From Lysinimonas soli (lineage in GTDB: Bacteria; Actinomycetota; Actinomycetes; Actinomycetales; Microbacteriaceae), in the NCBI RefSeq assembly GCF_042655435.1, contig NZ_JBHSMG010000002.1:310001-374000 (forward strand): a stretch of 64,000 nt of DNA, written 5' to 3'. Positions within the stretch are counted from its first letter, which is position 1; each line of letters starts with the position of its first letter. Below the pieces are notes generated by a model. It worked only from the letters and a program-made list of their open reading frames with translations. It made no database searches and was not told the DNA's origin. Shown here one piece after another: positions 42,269 to 51,835 of the stretch. A program made the position numbers and the translations under genes.

Positions 42269-44176
42269 TCAGTTGCGCGCGGTGCTCCCCGACCCAGCGG
42301 GTTCGACGACCTCGATGTTGCCGGTCGTCACGTCCGGTGCGATCGAGGTGCCGAACTCGGCGGCCGCCTGCTGCGCGAGGATCGCCTCATCGGCATCCGC
42401 GACCTCTTCGAGGGCGGACTTCTGCCGCAGCGGTGTCGCCTTGAGGAACCAGCTCAGCACGAAGGCCACCGCGATGACCACGAGGCTGACCCAGAATCCG
42501 CTCACCATCGCCTCCGAGAAGCCGGTCAGGAACGGCGCCGACAGCGCGTGGCTGGCCCCGTTGAGGAACTGCGTGTTGCTGTCGAGGCTCGATCCCGCCT
42601 TGCTGCCGGACTCGAGGGCCTTCTGCACCTGAGGGAGGATCTTGTCGACGACGGATGCGCGCTGCGCCGTGTTCGACAGGTCGACCTGGGCTGGCAGCTG
42701 GGCGATGACCGGCTTCACGATCGCGTCGTAGATCTTCGACATGATGGCCTTGTTCGCGGGAGCGTTCGCGATCGCCGGATTGAGTGCGGCGTCGAGGGCC
42801 GCCTTCAGGGTCGCGGTCTTCGAGAACGCCGCCTGGATCGAGCTGCCGACGACGCTGAAGACGACCGAGAAGATCACCGCGACGCCGAGCGTGCCGCCGA
42901 CCTGGCGGAAGAACGTCGACGACGAGGTGGCGACCCCGATGTCTCGCGGCCCCACCGCGTTCTGGCTCGCGATCGTCAGGGTCTGCATCAGCTGGCCGAG
43001 TCCGAGTCCCACCAGAAGCATCGCGCCGGCGAGGACCCAATAGTCGGTGTCGGCCTTGATCGTCGTGAAGACCAGGAAGCCGAGCCCCATGAACGCCGTC
43101 CCCATGATCGGGAAGATGCGGTACCGCCCCGTGCGCGAGATGACCTGGCCGCTGACGATCGACGAGATCATCAGTCCGAGGATCATCGGCAGCAGCTGGA
43201 AGCCGCTCTCGGTCGGCGTCGCGCCCTTCACCAGCTGCAGGTAGAGCGGCACGGTCGAGATCGCACCGAACATGCCGAAGCCGACCAGCACGCCGAGGAT
43301 CGTCGCCATCGAGAAGGTCGGGCTCTTGAACAGCTTGAGCGGGATCAGCGCGTCGTCGCCCATGAGGCGCTCGGAGATGATGAACGCGACGATGCCGAGG
43401 CCGCCGATGATGTAGCAGGCGAGCGCGCCGGCCGAACCCCATCCCCAATCGCGGCCCTGCTCGGCGATCAGCAGCAGGGGGGCCACGGCCACGATCACGG
43501 TCGAAGCGCCCCACCAGTCGATGCGCACGCCGCGGTTGACGCTGCGCGGAGGCAGGTGCAGGAAGCGCAGCACGATCGCGAGCGCGATGATGCCGATGGG
43601 GATGTTGATCAGGAAGACCCAGCGCCATCCGGTGATGAACAGGATCTCGGGCGCCCCCGCGAACAGGCCGCCGATGAGGGGGCCGACGACGCTCGAGATG
43701 CCGAACACCGCGAGGAAGTAGCCCTGGTACTTCGCCCGCTCCCGCGGAGCGAGCATGTCGCCCATGATCGCGAGGGGGAGGGCCATGAGTCCGCCCGCGC
43801 CAAGGCCCTGGATCGCCCGGAATCCGGCGAGCTCGAGAATCGAGGAGGCGAATCCGGAGGCGATCGAGCCGACCAGGAAGACCGAGATCGCGATGATGAA
43901 CAGGGGGCGGCGACCGAAGATGTCGCTGAGCTTGCCGTAGATCGGGGTCGCGATCGTCGAGACGATCAGGTACGCCGTGGTGACCCAGGCCTGCTGGCTC
44001 AGCCCGTCGAGGTCGTCGGCGATCGTGCGGATCGAGGTGCCGACGACGTTCTGGTCGAGGGCCGAGAGGAACATCCCGGCCATCAGGCCGAAGATGACGA
44101 ACAGGATCTGGCGGTGGGTCATCACCGCACCGATCGCAGCAGCCTTCTCCTTGAGGGGAGCGGTGGCGTCAGACAT
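42269..44176 (-). CDS. DHA2-family (14-TMS) multidrug efflux MFS transporter
   Basis: 635 residues. Drug:H+ antiporter-2 signatures are 'LDQNVVGTSIRTIADDL' (TM1, motif D1), 'YGKLSDIFGRRPLFI' (motif A) and 'FRAIQGLGAGGLMALPLAI' (motif C region). A long polar insert of about 100 residues lies between the last two membrane segments, as in actinobacterial EmrB/QacA relatives, and the C-terminus is acidic. ATG at 44176 is preferred; an ATG 30 bases upstream adds 10 residues. A palindrome at 44262-44284 suggests TetR-type control, but no regulator gene is adjacent. Confidence 0.9.
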   Translation of the reverse strand: MSDATAPLKEKAAAIGAVMTHRQILFVIFGLMAGMFLSALDQNVVGTSIRTIADDLDGLSQQAWVTTAYLIVSTIATPIYGKLSDIFGRRPLFIIAISVFLVGSIASGFASSILELAGFRAIQGLGAGGLMALPLAIMGDMLAPRERAKYQGYFLAVFGISSVVGPLIGGLFAGAPEILFITGWRWVFLINIPIGIIALAIVLRFLHLPPRSVNRGVRIDWWGASTVIVAVAPLLLIAEQGRDWGWGSAGALACYIIGGLGIVAFIISERLMGDDALIPLKLFKSPTFSMATILGVLVGFGMFGAISTVPLYLQLVKGATPTESGFQLLPMILGLMISSIVSGQVISRTGRYRIFPIMGTAFMGLGFLVFTTIKADTDYWVLAGAMLLVGLGLGQLMQTLTIASQNAVGPRDIGVATSSSTFFRQVGGTLGVAVIFSVVFSVVGSSIQAAFSKTATLKAALDAALNPAIANAPANKAIMSKIYDAIVKPVIAQLPAQVDLSNTAQRASVVDKILPQVQKALESGSKAGSSLDSNTQFLNGASHALSAPFLTGFSEAMVSGFWVSLVVIAVAFVLSWFLKATPLRQKSALEEVADADEAILAQQAAAEFGTSIAPDVTTGNIEVVEPAGSGSTARN

Positions 44177-44261
44177 GGTGCCTCGTTCTGTGAAGGTGAT
44201 TGACATACGAACGGCCACTGCGGCGTCGGGCGGGTCGCGACGCGGTCGACAGTGGCCAGGG

Positions 44262-44284
44262 AAGTTTGCGTAGACTGCAAACTT
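44262..44284. promoter_or_regulatory. Inverted repeat, probable TetR-type operator
   Basis: AAGTTTGC and GCAAACTT are perfect arms separated by 7 bases. It lies 86 bases upstream of the DHA2 exporter and 50 bases upstream of the divergent M15 peptidase, and is the AT-richest spot in the gap. Size and shape fit a TetR dimer site. Confidence 0.6.
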
Positions 44285-44321
44285 ACATCTTCGGCAGGCA
44301 TTTTCGCAAGTTCCGTCATCT

Positions 44322-44327
44322 TATGCT
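44322..44327 (+). promoter_or_regulatory. -10 box of a probable leaderless transcript (M15 peptidase)
   Basis: TATGCT ends 6 bases before the GTG at 44334; the context TATGCTGGGGGA closely matches TATGCTGGAGGC before the gene at 5613. Confidence 0.5.
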
Positions 44328-44333
44328 GGGGGA

Positions 44334-45119
44334 GTGACACCCGCAGCCCGAACCGCAGTGATCCTCGCGGCGGCCGCGGCCGTCGTCGCGGGGGCGGTCA
44401 CCTCTTTCATCGTCCTGACGCCGAGCGACCGTTCGACCGCGACCCCGAGGTCGACGTTGAGCCTGCCCCCGACTCCGAGCGCCACGCCGACCCCGACCCC
44501 GACTCCGACTCCCACGTTCGACAAGTCCCAGCTGTCGCACGACGACGCGTCGAGCCTCTGGGTGGTCGTCAACAAGCTGCGCCCCCTGAATCCGGTCAAC
44601 TACGCGCCCGCATTGGCGAACCTCACCTTCCCCGGAGGGAAAGGCCAGCTGCGCCCGGAGGCCGCCGCCGCCCTGCAGCAACTCTTCGCCGACTACCATG
44701 CGCAGACCGGCGACCAGTACACGGTCGTGAGTCCGTATCGCAGCTACGGCACGCAGGTCTCGGTCTACAACGGCTGGGTCTCGCGGCTCGGTCAGGCCCA
44801 GGCCGACCGGCAGAGCGCGCGCCCGGGGTACAGCGAGCACCAGACCGGGCTGGCCGTCGACATCGACACCGCCGTGAGCCAGAGCTTCGGCGCGACCGCC
44901 GCGGGGCAGTGGCTCGCGGCCAACTCCTACAAGTACGGATTCATCCTGCGCTACCCCGACGGCCTCGAGTCGGTGACCGGGTACGAGTACGAGCCCTGGC
45001 ACTTCCGCTACGTCGGCGTGGCGCTCGCGACCGAGATGCACGTCACCGGCGTGCAGACGCTCGAGCAGTTCTTCGGGCTGCCGTCGGCGCCGAACTACGC
45101 GTCCGACGACGACCACTGA
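44334..45119 (+). CDS. M15-family D-alanyl-D-alanine carboxypeptidase (VanY/LdcB type)
   Basis: 261 residues: an N-terminal signal anchor ('TAVILAAAAAVVAGAVTSFIVL'), a Thr-Pro repeat linker ('TPSATPTPTPTPTPTF'), then the zinc peptidase domain with 'VVSPYRSYGTQVSVYNGW', zinc ligands in 'SEHQTGLAVDID' and 'EPWHFRYVG'. It trims peptidoglycan stem peptides outside the membrane. The GTG start has G-rich sequence directly against it rather than a spaced ribosome site, again fitting leaderless translation. Next to an L,D-transpeptidase gene, which acts on the same peptides. Confidence 0.9.
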   Translation: MTPAARTAVILAAAAAVVAGAVTSFIVLTPSDRSTATPRSTLSLPPTPSATPTPTPTPTPTFDKSQLSHDDASSLWVVVNKLRPLNPVNYAPALANLTFPGGKGQLRPEAAAALQQLFADYHAQTGDQYTVVSPYRSYGTQVSVYNGWVSRLGQAQADRQSARPGYSEHQTGLAVDIDTAVSQSFGATAAGQWLAANSYKYGFILRYPDGLESVTGYEYEPWHFRYVGVALATEMHVTGVQTLEQFFGLPSAPNYASDDDH

Positions 45120-45193
45120 CGCTTTCCCTGATACCCCGCATGTGAAAACACACAGGTACAAGGACACGGGCTACAGCTGCGCGGAGGCGGACG

Positions 45194-45199
45194 TAGGCT
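45194..45199 (+). promoter_or_regulatory. -10 box of a probable leaderless transcript (L,D-transpeptidase)
   Basis: TAGGCT ends 6 bases before the ATG at 45206. Confidence 0.52.
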
Positions 45200-45205
45200 G
45201 ACGCC

Positions 45206-45820
45206 ATGTCGAGATATCGCCGGGTTGCTGTGGTCGCATTGTCGGCACTCATCCTCGCGACCGTCGCCACCACGGTCGTCCTGGTGCTCGCGCCGTCTCC
45301 GGCGTCGACCCTGAGCGGTGCCGTGCGGGCGGCGGAACCCAAGCCCTCCACGACGCCGACGCCGGTGGCCGCCCCCACGCCGTCAGCCCCGCCGGTTCCC
45401 GCCGTCTGCGCCGCGACGGCGCCGGGTGTCAAAGAGATCTACGTCAGCATCAGCCAGCAGCACCTGTGGGCATGCACGGGCAACGCGCTGTTCGTGGAGG
45501 GCGCGGTGACGACCGGAGCGTCGGCGCTCACGAACGTGCACGACGCGACGCCGGTCGGCCTCGCTCACATCAGGGCCAAGATCCGCAACACGGTGCTGAG
45601 CGGACACGACGTCAATGGCCGGTGGAACGATCCGGTCACGTACTGGATGCCGTTCAACGGCGGCGACGGCTTCCACGACGCGCCCTGGCAGAAGTTCCCT
45701 CTCGGCAGCCCGCTCTACACGACCCAGGGTTCGCATGGCTGCGTGCACGTAGCGCTCGACGTGCTCGCCGAGCTGTACGCCTGGGCCGAGGTCGGCACGC
45801 TGGTCGACGTTCAGGCCTAG
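45206..45820 (+). CDS. L,D-transpeptidase (YkuD domain)
   Basis: 204 residues. Signal anchor ('VAVVALSALILATVATTVVLVL', from about residue 6), a Pro/Thr/Ala linker, then the YkuD domain with 'EIYVSISQQHLWACTG', 'FHDAPWQ' and the catalytic 'GSHGCVHV'. It would cross-link stem peptides 3-3 or anchor proteins to peptidoglycan. Separate -10 box from the carboxypeptidase gene, so the pair need not be co-transcribed. Confidence 0.9.
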   Translation: MSRYRRVAVVALSALILATVATTVVLVLAPSPASTLSGAVRAAEPKPSTTPTPVAAPTPSAPPVPAVCAATAPGVKEIYVSISQQHLWACTGNALFVEGAVTTGASALTNVHDATPVGLAHIRAKIRNTVLSGHDVNGRWNDPVTYWMPFNGGDGFHDAPWQKFPLGSPLYTTQGSHGCVHVALDVLAELYAWAEVGTLVDVQA

Positions 45821-45828
45821 CGCCGGGT

Positions 45829-45852
45829 CGGCGGCGACCTTCTCGGCCGCCG
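45829..45852. terminator. Possible hairpin between convergent genes
   Basis: CGGCGGC and GCCGCCG can form a 7-bp stem around a 10-base loop between the L,D-transpeptidase and pgm stops. There is no T-run, so termination is uncertain. Confidence 0.3.
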
Positions 45853-45867
45853 GGACGGAATGCGAGC

Positions 45868-47493
<1,626 letters not shown>

Positions 47494-47536
47494 GCGCCCA
47501 GTCTTCCACCGTGCGCTCCCTTTGCTCCCCCCGCCC

Positions 47537-47654
47537 CTGCCAGATCGAGGAGATTCCGGATGCCCCGACCCTGCCAAATGAAGGAGATTCCGGATGCCGT
47601 TGCCGACTTCTCGGGGATGTCGCCCAGCATCCGCCGGATCTCCTTCATTTGGCG
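47537..47654. repeat. Intergenic repeat array: two direct copies and one inverted copy
   Basis: A 27-base unit beginning CTGCCAAATGAAGGAGAT occurs at 47571-47597; a diverged direct copy lies at 47537-47563 (CTGCCAGATCGAGGAGAT...), and an inverted copy at 47627-47654. The second and third can fold into a hairpin of more than 20 bp around a roughly 30-base loop. It sits in the 236-base gap between divergent pgm and pheA. It looks like a REP-type palindromic element, not a terminator, since both flanking genes point away. Confidence 0.75.
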
Positions 47655-47717
47655 CCGGACACGGGGCGGCCGCGGGCATGCGGAGGGGGCGGGACGGAGC
47701 CGCGGGGGCGGCATCGG

Positions 47718-47723
47718 TAGGCT
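47718..47723 (+). promoter_or_regulatory. -10 box of a probable leaderless transcript (pheA)
   Basis: TAGGCT ends 6 bases before the ATG at 47730. Confidence 0.52.
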
Positions 47724-47729
47724 CGCAGC

Positions 47730-48695
47730 ATGTCCGGGTCCTCCGCCTCTGCGCCCCACGCCGTGACGTACAGCTACCTCGGCCCGGTCGGCACCTTCAC
47801 CTGGGCGGCCCTGCGGCAGGTGCCCGAGGCGGCCGGGCAGGTCTGGCGTAGCGTGAACAACGTGGGCGAGGCGCTCGACGACGTCGTCACGGGCCGCAGC
47901 ATCGGGGCCGTGATCGCGATCGAGAACAGCGTCGAGGGGGGCGTGAGCGCGACGCAGGATGCCTTGGCCAACATCCCGGGTCTGCGCATCACGGGCGAGT
48001 ACCTGGTTCCGGTCGACTTCGTGCTCGTGGCGCGCCCCGGCACGACTCTCGCCGACGTGCGGGTCATCGCCGCGCATCCGGTCGCCTACGCACAATGCCA
48101 TCTGTGGCTCGACGCCCGCCTGCCCGAGCACGAGCACCTGCCGGCGACGTCGAACGTGTCGGCCGCGGCGCAACTGCTCGCCGACAACCCGATCGCGGAT
48201 GCGGCGGTCGCCCCGCCCGGGATCGAGAAGGAGCACGCCGTCGCGGTGCTCGCCGAGCACATCGGCGACAACCCGAACGCGGTCACGCGCTTCGTGCTCG
48301 TCACGAGTTCGACGACGATCCCGCCGCGCACCGGAGCAGACAAGACCAGTGTGATCGTCGAGCTGCCGACCGACCAGCCCGGGGCACTCGTCGAGATGCT
48401 CGAGCAGTTCGCGACCCGCGGCGTCAACCTGAGCCTGCTCGAGTCCCGGCCGATCGGCGACGAACTCGGCCGCTACCGCTTCGTCATCGACCTCGACGGG
48501 CACGTGCTCGACGAGCGCGTCGCCGACGCGCTGCTCGGCCTCAAACGCTTCAGCCCGAAGGTGCTGTTCCTCGGCTCGTATCCGCGTGCCGACAAGGTCG
48601 CCGTGACGGTCACCTCGCGCTACGACGACGAGGTCTTCATCGACGCCCGCGACTGGTTGCGCGGTCTGATCTCGGGGGAGCCGGACGAGCCGTGA
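47730..48695 (+). CDS. pheA: Prephenate dehydratase
   Basis: 321-residue monofunctional enzyme making phenylpyruvate for phenylalanine synthesis. N-terminal PDT domain: 'YSYLGPVGTFTWAAL', 'AVIAIENSVEGGVSATQDAL' and the catalytic 'TRF' in 'NAVTRFVLV' (near residue 187). C-terminal ACT domain with 'QPGALVEMLEQFATRGVNLSLLESRP', whose GAL and ESRP motifs bind the feedback inhibitor phenylalanine. No fused chorismate mutase. Its stop overlaps the next gene by GTGA. Confidence 0.95.
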   Translation: MSGSSASAPHAVTYSYLGPVGTFTWAALRQVPEAAGQVWRSVNNVGEALDDVVTGRSIGAVIAIENSVEGGVSATQDALANIPGLRITGEYLVPVDFVLVARPGTTLADVRVIAAHPVAYAQCHLWLDARLPEHEHLPATSNVSAAAQLLADNPIADAAVAPPGIEKEHAVAVLAEHIGDNPNAVTRFVLVTSSTTIPPRTGADKTSVIVELPTDQPGALVEMLEQFATRGVNLSLLESRPIGDELGRYRFVIDLDGHVLDERVADALLGLKRFSPKVLFLGSYPRADKVAVTVTSRYDDEVFIDARDWLRGLISGEPDEP

Positions 48696-49204
48696 GCGAT
48701 TCCCTCGGCGACCAGAGCTTCGACCCGCGGTTCGATCCGCGGTTCCAGCGCGGGTATGCCGGGGGCGAGTCGGACGCGGCGGCGCGGCGGCGACCGAAGG
48801 ACGAGGTCCGGTCGTCGGGACCCTCGCCCGCGTCGCCGCCGCACCACATCTCCGACCCGGAAGCGCAGACCCGCCCGGTCGAGCCGGATCAGCCGCCGGC
48901 TCCCCGGGAGTTCGCCGACGAGCCGTCCGACGACGTCGCCGAACCGCAGGGAGAGGTGGTCGGCAATCGCGCTCGAACGGTGCTGTTGGTCGCGAGCCTC
49001 AGCATGCTCGCGGCCGCGGGCGTGATGGTCTGGTCGCTTGCACAGCGACTCGCCGGCGACGGAGGCAGCTTCGACGGGGCGCAGCAGGCCATCGCGATCG
49101 CTCAGTACGCGGTTCCGCCCGCCCTGATCATCGCCGGGTTCTGTGGATTGATTCTCTGGATGGTGGTCGGCGTCGTGCGCGCCGCCCAGGCCGGTCGGCG
49201 CTGA
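48692..49204 (+). CDS. Proline-rich membrane protein of unknown function
   Basis: 170 residues. The first about 100 are charged and Pro-rich, likely unstructured and cytoplasmic ('DPRFDPRFQRGY', 'TRPVEPDQPPAPREF'); two membrane segments follow ('VLLVASLSMLAAAGVMVWSL', 'VPPALIIAGFCGLILWMVVG') with a short loop between. No named family that I recognise, though a small actinobacterial two-TM family with this layout often follows pheA. Translational coupling by GTGA to pheA is probably positional. Confidence 0.7.
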   Translation: MSDSLGDQSFDPRFDPRFQRGYAGGESDAAARRRPKDEVRSSGPSPASPPHHISDPEAQTRPVEPDQPPAPREFADEPSDDVAEPQGEVVGNRARTVLLVASLSMLAAAGVMVWSLAQRLAGDGGSFDGAQQAIAIAQYAVPPALIIAGFCGLILWMVVGVVRAAQAGRR

Positions 49205-49205
49205 C

Positions 49206-49493
49206 GTGCGACGACGCCTGGTCGGCCTGGCGCTCCTCGCATTGCTCCTGGGCGTTGCGACCGTGAGCTGCCTCATTGTCGCGGGTCAGCTCTTGAACGA
49301 AGGTCAACGCACCGTAACGGACGATCGATCCGGACAGCAGCAAGCCGAGTCGACCCGCTTGTTTCAGGCCTCGTATTCGCTGCAGGTCCTCGTCACGCCC
49401 CTGGCCACGTCGTCGCTACTCGCCGCCCTTGCCATCCCGGCCTCGATCGCCCTCAGCGCGCCGATCGCTAACTCGCGGGCACCCGAACGATGA
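49206..49493 (+). CDS. Small two-segment membrane protein
   Basis: 95 residues with a hydrophobic N-terminus ('LVGLALLALLLGVATVSCLIV'), a polar middle ('GQQQAESTRLFQ') and a second hydrophobic stretch near the end. A GTG start one base after the previous stop suggests translational coupling. The last 26 bases overlap the 3' end of the convergent lipid kinase gene. Function unknown; the Cys at about residue 22 is not in a good lipobox. Confidence 0.55.
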   Translation: MRRRLVGLALLALLLGVATVSCLIVAGQLLNEGQRTVTDDRSGQQQAESTRLFQASYSLQVLVTPLATSSLLAALAIPASIALSAPIANSRAPER

Positions 49494-50448
49494 GCGCGGC
49501 CGGGTCGACCCACGCGTCGAACCCGGTCACGAGGCCGAACTCGTCGCCGTCGAGTTCGAAGTCCTCGGGGCGGTCGAGCGCCACGGTGATGCGCCGCCCG
49601 CGCAGGTAACGCAGCGTGCGCACGTCCCGCGCGAGCCCCGCGACCTTGCGGCCCACGCTGCTGCGCCGCAGCACGCCGTTCTCCCAGACGATCTTGAGCC
49701 AGATCTGCGCCCAGCCCCCGAAGCCCTCGGGGCGCAGCGTCACGACGTCGAACAGGCCGTCGTCGACCTCGGCCTCGGGCAGCAGCAGCACGTTGCCGGG
49801 CAGGAGGCCGCAGTTGCCGACGAGGATCGTGTGCACGCTCATGGTGCGCTCCTCTCCGCCGTCGACGCGGTACCGCATCCGGATCTTCTCGCTGTCGCGC
49901 ATCGACCGGGCGATCGCATCGACGTAGGCGAGCCAGCCGACGCGCTTCTTGAGTTCGGGCCGGGTGTTGGCGACCATCTTGGCGTCGAGGCCGAGCCCGG
50001 CCAGCACGACGAAGGTGTGCTCCTCGTGCGAGCCGTCGACGCGGGCGAGGTCGATCACGCCGACGTCGATCGCGCGGTCGACGCCCGTGAACGCGGTCTG
50101 AACGGATGCCGAGAGCTGGGTGACCGCGATGTCGAGGTTGCGTGCGAGCACGTTGCCGGTGCCCGAGGGAAGCAGCGCGAGCGCGACCGCGGACCCCCGC
50201 AACCCCTCCGCGACGGCGCGCACGGTGCCGTCGCCACCCGCGACGAGCACGACGTCGACGCCCTCGGCGACTGCGGCCTGGGCCTGGCCTCGACCGAAGT
50301 CGTCCTCGGTCGTCGACAGCCACAGGCCGTCGCTCCAGCCGGCTGCCTTCTGGGCAGCCGCCACGGCTCGCCGGACCTTCTTCACGTCGACCTTGGTGGG
50401 GTTGAAGATCACGGCCGCTCGCTTCGAGCGAATGTCAGAGTCGGCCAT
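49468..50448 (-). CDS. Diacylglycerol kinase family lipid kinase
   Basis: 326-residue DAGK-catalytic-domain protein. Nucleotide-binding 'VVLVAGGDGTVRAVAEGL' and 'ALLPSGTGNVLARNL' are diagnostic, and 'NPTKVDVKKVRRAV' begins the fold. It phosphorylates diacylglycerol or a related lipid using ATP. Diverges from serS. TAGCCT 6 bases before the ATG and no ribosome site point to a leaderless mRNA. Confidence 0.9.
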   Translation of the reverse strand: MADSDIRSKRAAVIFNPTKVDVKKVRRAVAAAQKAAGWSDGLWLSTTEDDFGRGQAQAAVAEGVDVVLVAGGDGTVRAVAEGLRGSAVALALLPSGTGNVLARNLDIAVTQLSASVQTAFTGVDRAIDVGVIDLARVDGSHEEHTFVVLAGLGLDAKMVANTRPELKKRVGWLAYVDAIARSMRDSEKIRMRYRVDGGEERTMSVHTILVGNCGLLPGNVLLLPEAEVDDGLFDVVTLRPEGFGGWAQIWLKIVWENGVLRRSSVGRKVAGLARDVRTLRYLRGRRITVALDRPEDFELDGDEFGLVTGFDAWVDPAALIVRVPAS

Positions 50449-50454
50449 GCCCTC

Positions 50455-50460
50455 AGGCTA
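50455..50460 (-). promoter_or_regulatory. -10 box of a probable leaderless transcript (lipid kinase)
   Basis: TAGCCT on the minus strand ends 6 bases before the ATG at 50448. Confidence 0.5.
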
Positions 50461-50521
50461 GTGCGGGCCGGCGGGGGCCTCGTCGTCCCGCGGGATGAGA
50501 TCGGCCTAACCCTGCGCTCCC

Positions 50522-50527
50522 TAGAAT
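50522..50527 (+). promoter_or_regulatory. -10 box of a probable leaderless transcript (serS)
   Basis: TAGAAT ends 6 bases before the GTG at 50534. Confidence 0.55.
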
Positions 50528-50533
50528 GAGCGG

Positions 50534-51835
50534 GTGATCGACCCGCAATTGCTCCGCGAACAGCCTGATGTCGTCAGGGAGTCGCAACGGCTGCGGGGCT
50601 CCTCGGTCGAACTGGTCGACGAGGCCATCGCCGCCGATCTTGCTCGCCGCGCGGCGATCGCCGCCTTCGAGGCCGACCGCGCCGAGCAGAACGCGTTCGG
50701 CAAGGTCGTCGCTTCGGCGCCGAAGGAGAAGAAGGCCGAGCTCGTGGCCGAGGCGCAGAGCCTCGCCGCCCGGGTGAAGGCGAGGCAGCAGGCGGTGACG
50801 GATGCCGAGGCCGACTTCACGCGGATCGTCGGCGCCCTCCAGAACATCGTCATCGACGGCGTGCCGGCGGGCGGCGAAGACGACTTCGTCACGCTGCGGG
50901 CCGTGGGCGAGGCGCGGAGCTTCGATCCGGCCGAGTTCCCCTCGGGCCCGCGCGACCATCTCGAGCTGGGTGAGTTGCTCGACGCGATCGACATGCAGCG
51001 CGGCGCGAAGGTCAGCGGTGCCCGCTTCTCGTTCCTGAAGGGGGTGGGCGCGCGTCTCGAGCTCGCCCTCATCCAGCTCGGCCTGCAGCGCGCGCTCGAC
51101 GCCGGCTTCACCCCGCTCATCACGCCGACCCTCGTGCGGCCCGAGATCATGGCCGGCACCGGGTTCCTCGGCGCCCACTCCGACGAGATCTACTACCTCC
51201 CGGCGGACGACCTCTATCTGACGGGCACGAGCGAGGTCGCCCTCGCCGGTTACCACCAGGGCGAGATCGTCGACGTGTCCGGCGGCCCGCTGCGCTACGC
51301 CGGGATCTCGACCTGCTACCGGCGCGAGGCCGGCTCGGCGGGCAAGGACACCCGGGGCATCATCCGGGTGCACCAGTTCCAGAAGCTCGAGATGTTCAGC
51401 TACATCGATCCGGCGGATGCCGAAACCGAGCACGAGCGCCTGCTCGCTCTGCAGGAGGGCATGCTCCAATCGCTCGGGCTCAGCTACCGCGTCATCGACA
51501 CCGCCGCCGGGGATCTCGGATCGAGCGCCGCGCGCAAGTACGACGTGGAGGCCTGGGTCCCCACCCAGAACGCCTACCGCGAGCTGACCAGCACCAGCAA
51601 CTGCACCACCTACCAGGCGCGCCGACTCGACATCCGCTACCGCACCGATTCGGGAAAGACCGCCCCGGTCGCGACCCTGAACGGCACCCTCGCCACGACG
51701 AGGTGGATCGTGGCGATCCTCGAGACCCATCAGCAGCCCGACGGCTCGGTCGTCGTGCCCGAGGTGCTGCGCCCGATCATCGGGTTGGACGTATTGGAGC
51801 CGCGCGGTGGAGTGGGGAGCGATGGCCAGCGCTGA
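50534..51835 (+). CDS. serS: Seryl-tRNA synthetase
   Basis: 433 residues. N-terminal two-helix tRNA-binding arm (about residues 30-100, Lys/Glu/Ala-rich), then a class II core: motif 2 'ISTCYRREAGSAGKDTRGI' and motif 3 region 'GTLATTRWIVAILETHQ', plus 'ELTSTSNCTTYQARR' for seryl-adenylate. Charges serine onto tRNA-Ser, two genes for which follow within 3.6 kb. GTG start with no ribosome site, 6 bases after TAGAAT. Overlaps the HAD gene by 14 bases. Confidence 0.97.
   Translation: MIDPQLLREQPDVVRESQRLRGSSVELVDEAIAADLARRAAIAAFEADRAEQNAFGKVVASAPKEKKAELVAEAQSLAARVKARQQAVTDAEADFTRIVGALQNIVIDGVPAGGEDDFVTLRAVGEARSFDPAEFPSGPRDHLELGELLDAIDMQRGAKVSGARFSFLKGVGARLELALIQLGLQRALDAGFTPLITPTLVRPEIMAGTGFLGAHSDEIYYLPADDLYLTGTSEVALAGYHQGEIVDVSGGPLRYAGISTCYRREAGSAGKDTRGIIRVHQFQKLEMFSYIDPADAETEHERLLALQEGMLQSLGLSYRVIDTAAGDLGSSAARKYDVEAWVPTQNAYRELTSTSNCTTYQARRLDIRYRTDSGKTAPVATLNGTLATTRWIVAILETHQQPDGSVVVPEVLRPIIGLDVLEPRGGVGSDGQR

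Noticed and set aside
44470..44520. CCGACC/CCGACT tandem run that looks like a microsatellite
   Set aside because: It is simply the coding sequence of the Thr-Pro linker in the M15 peptidase; such linkers are common in wall enzymes.
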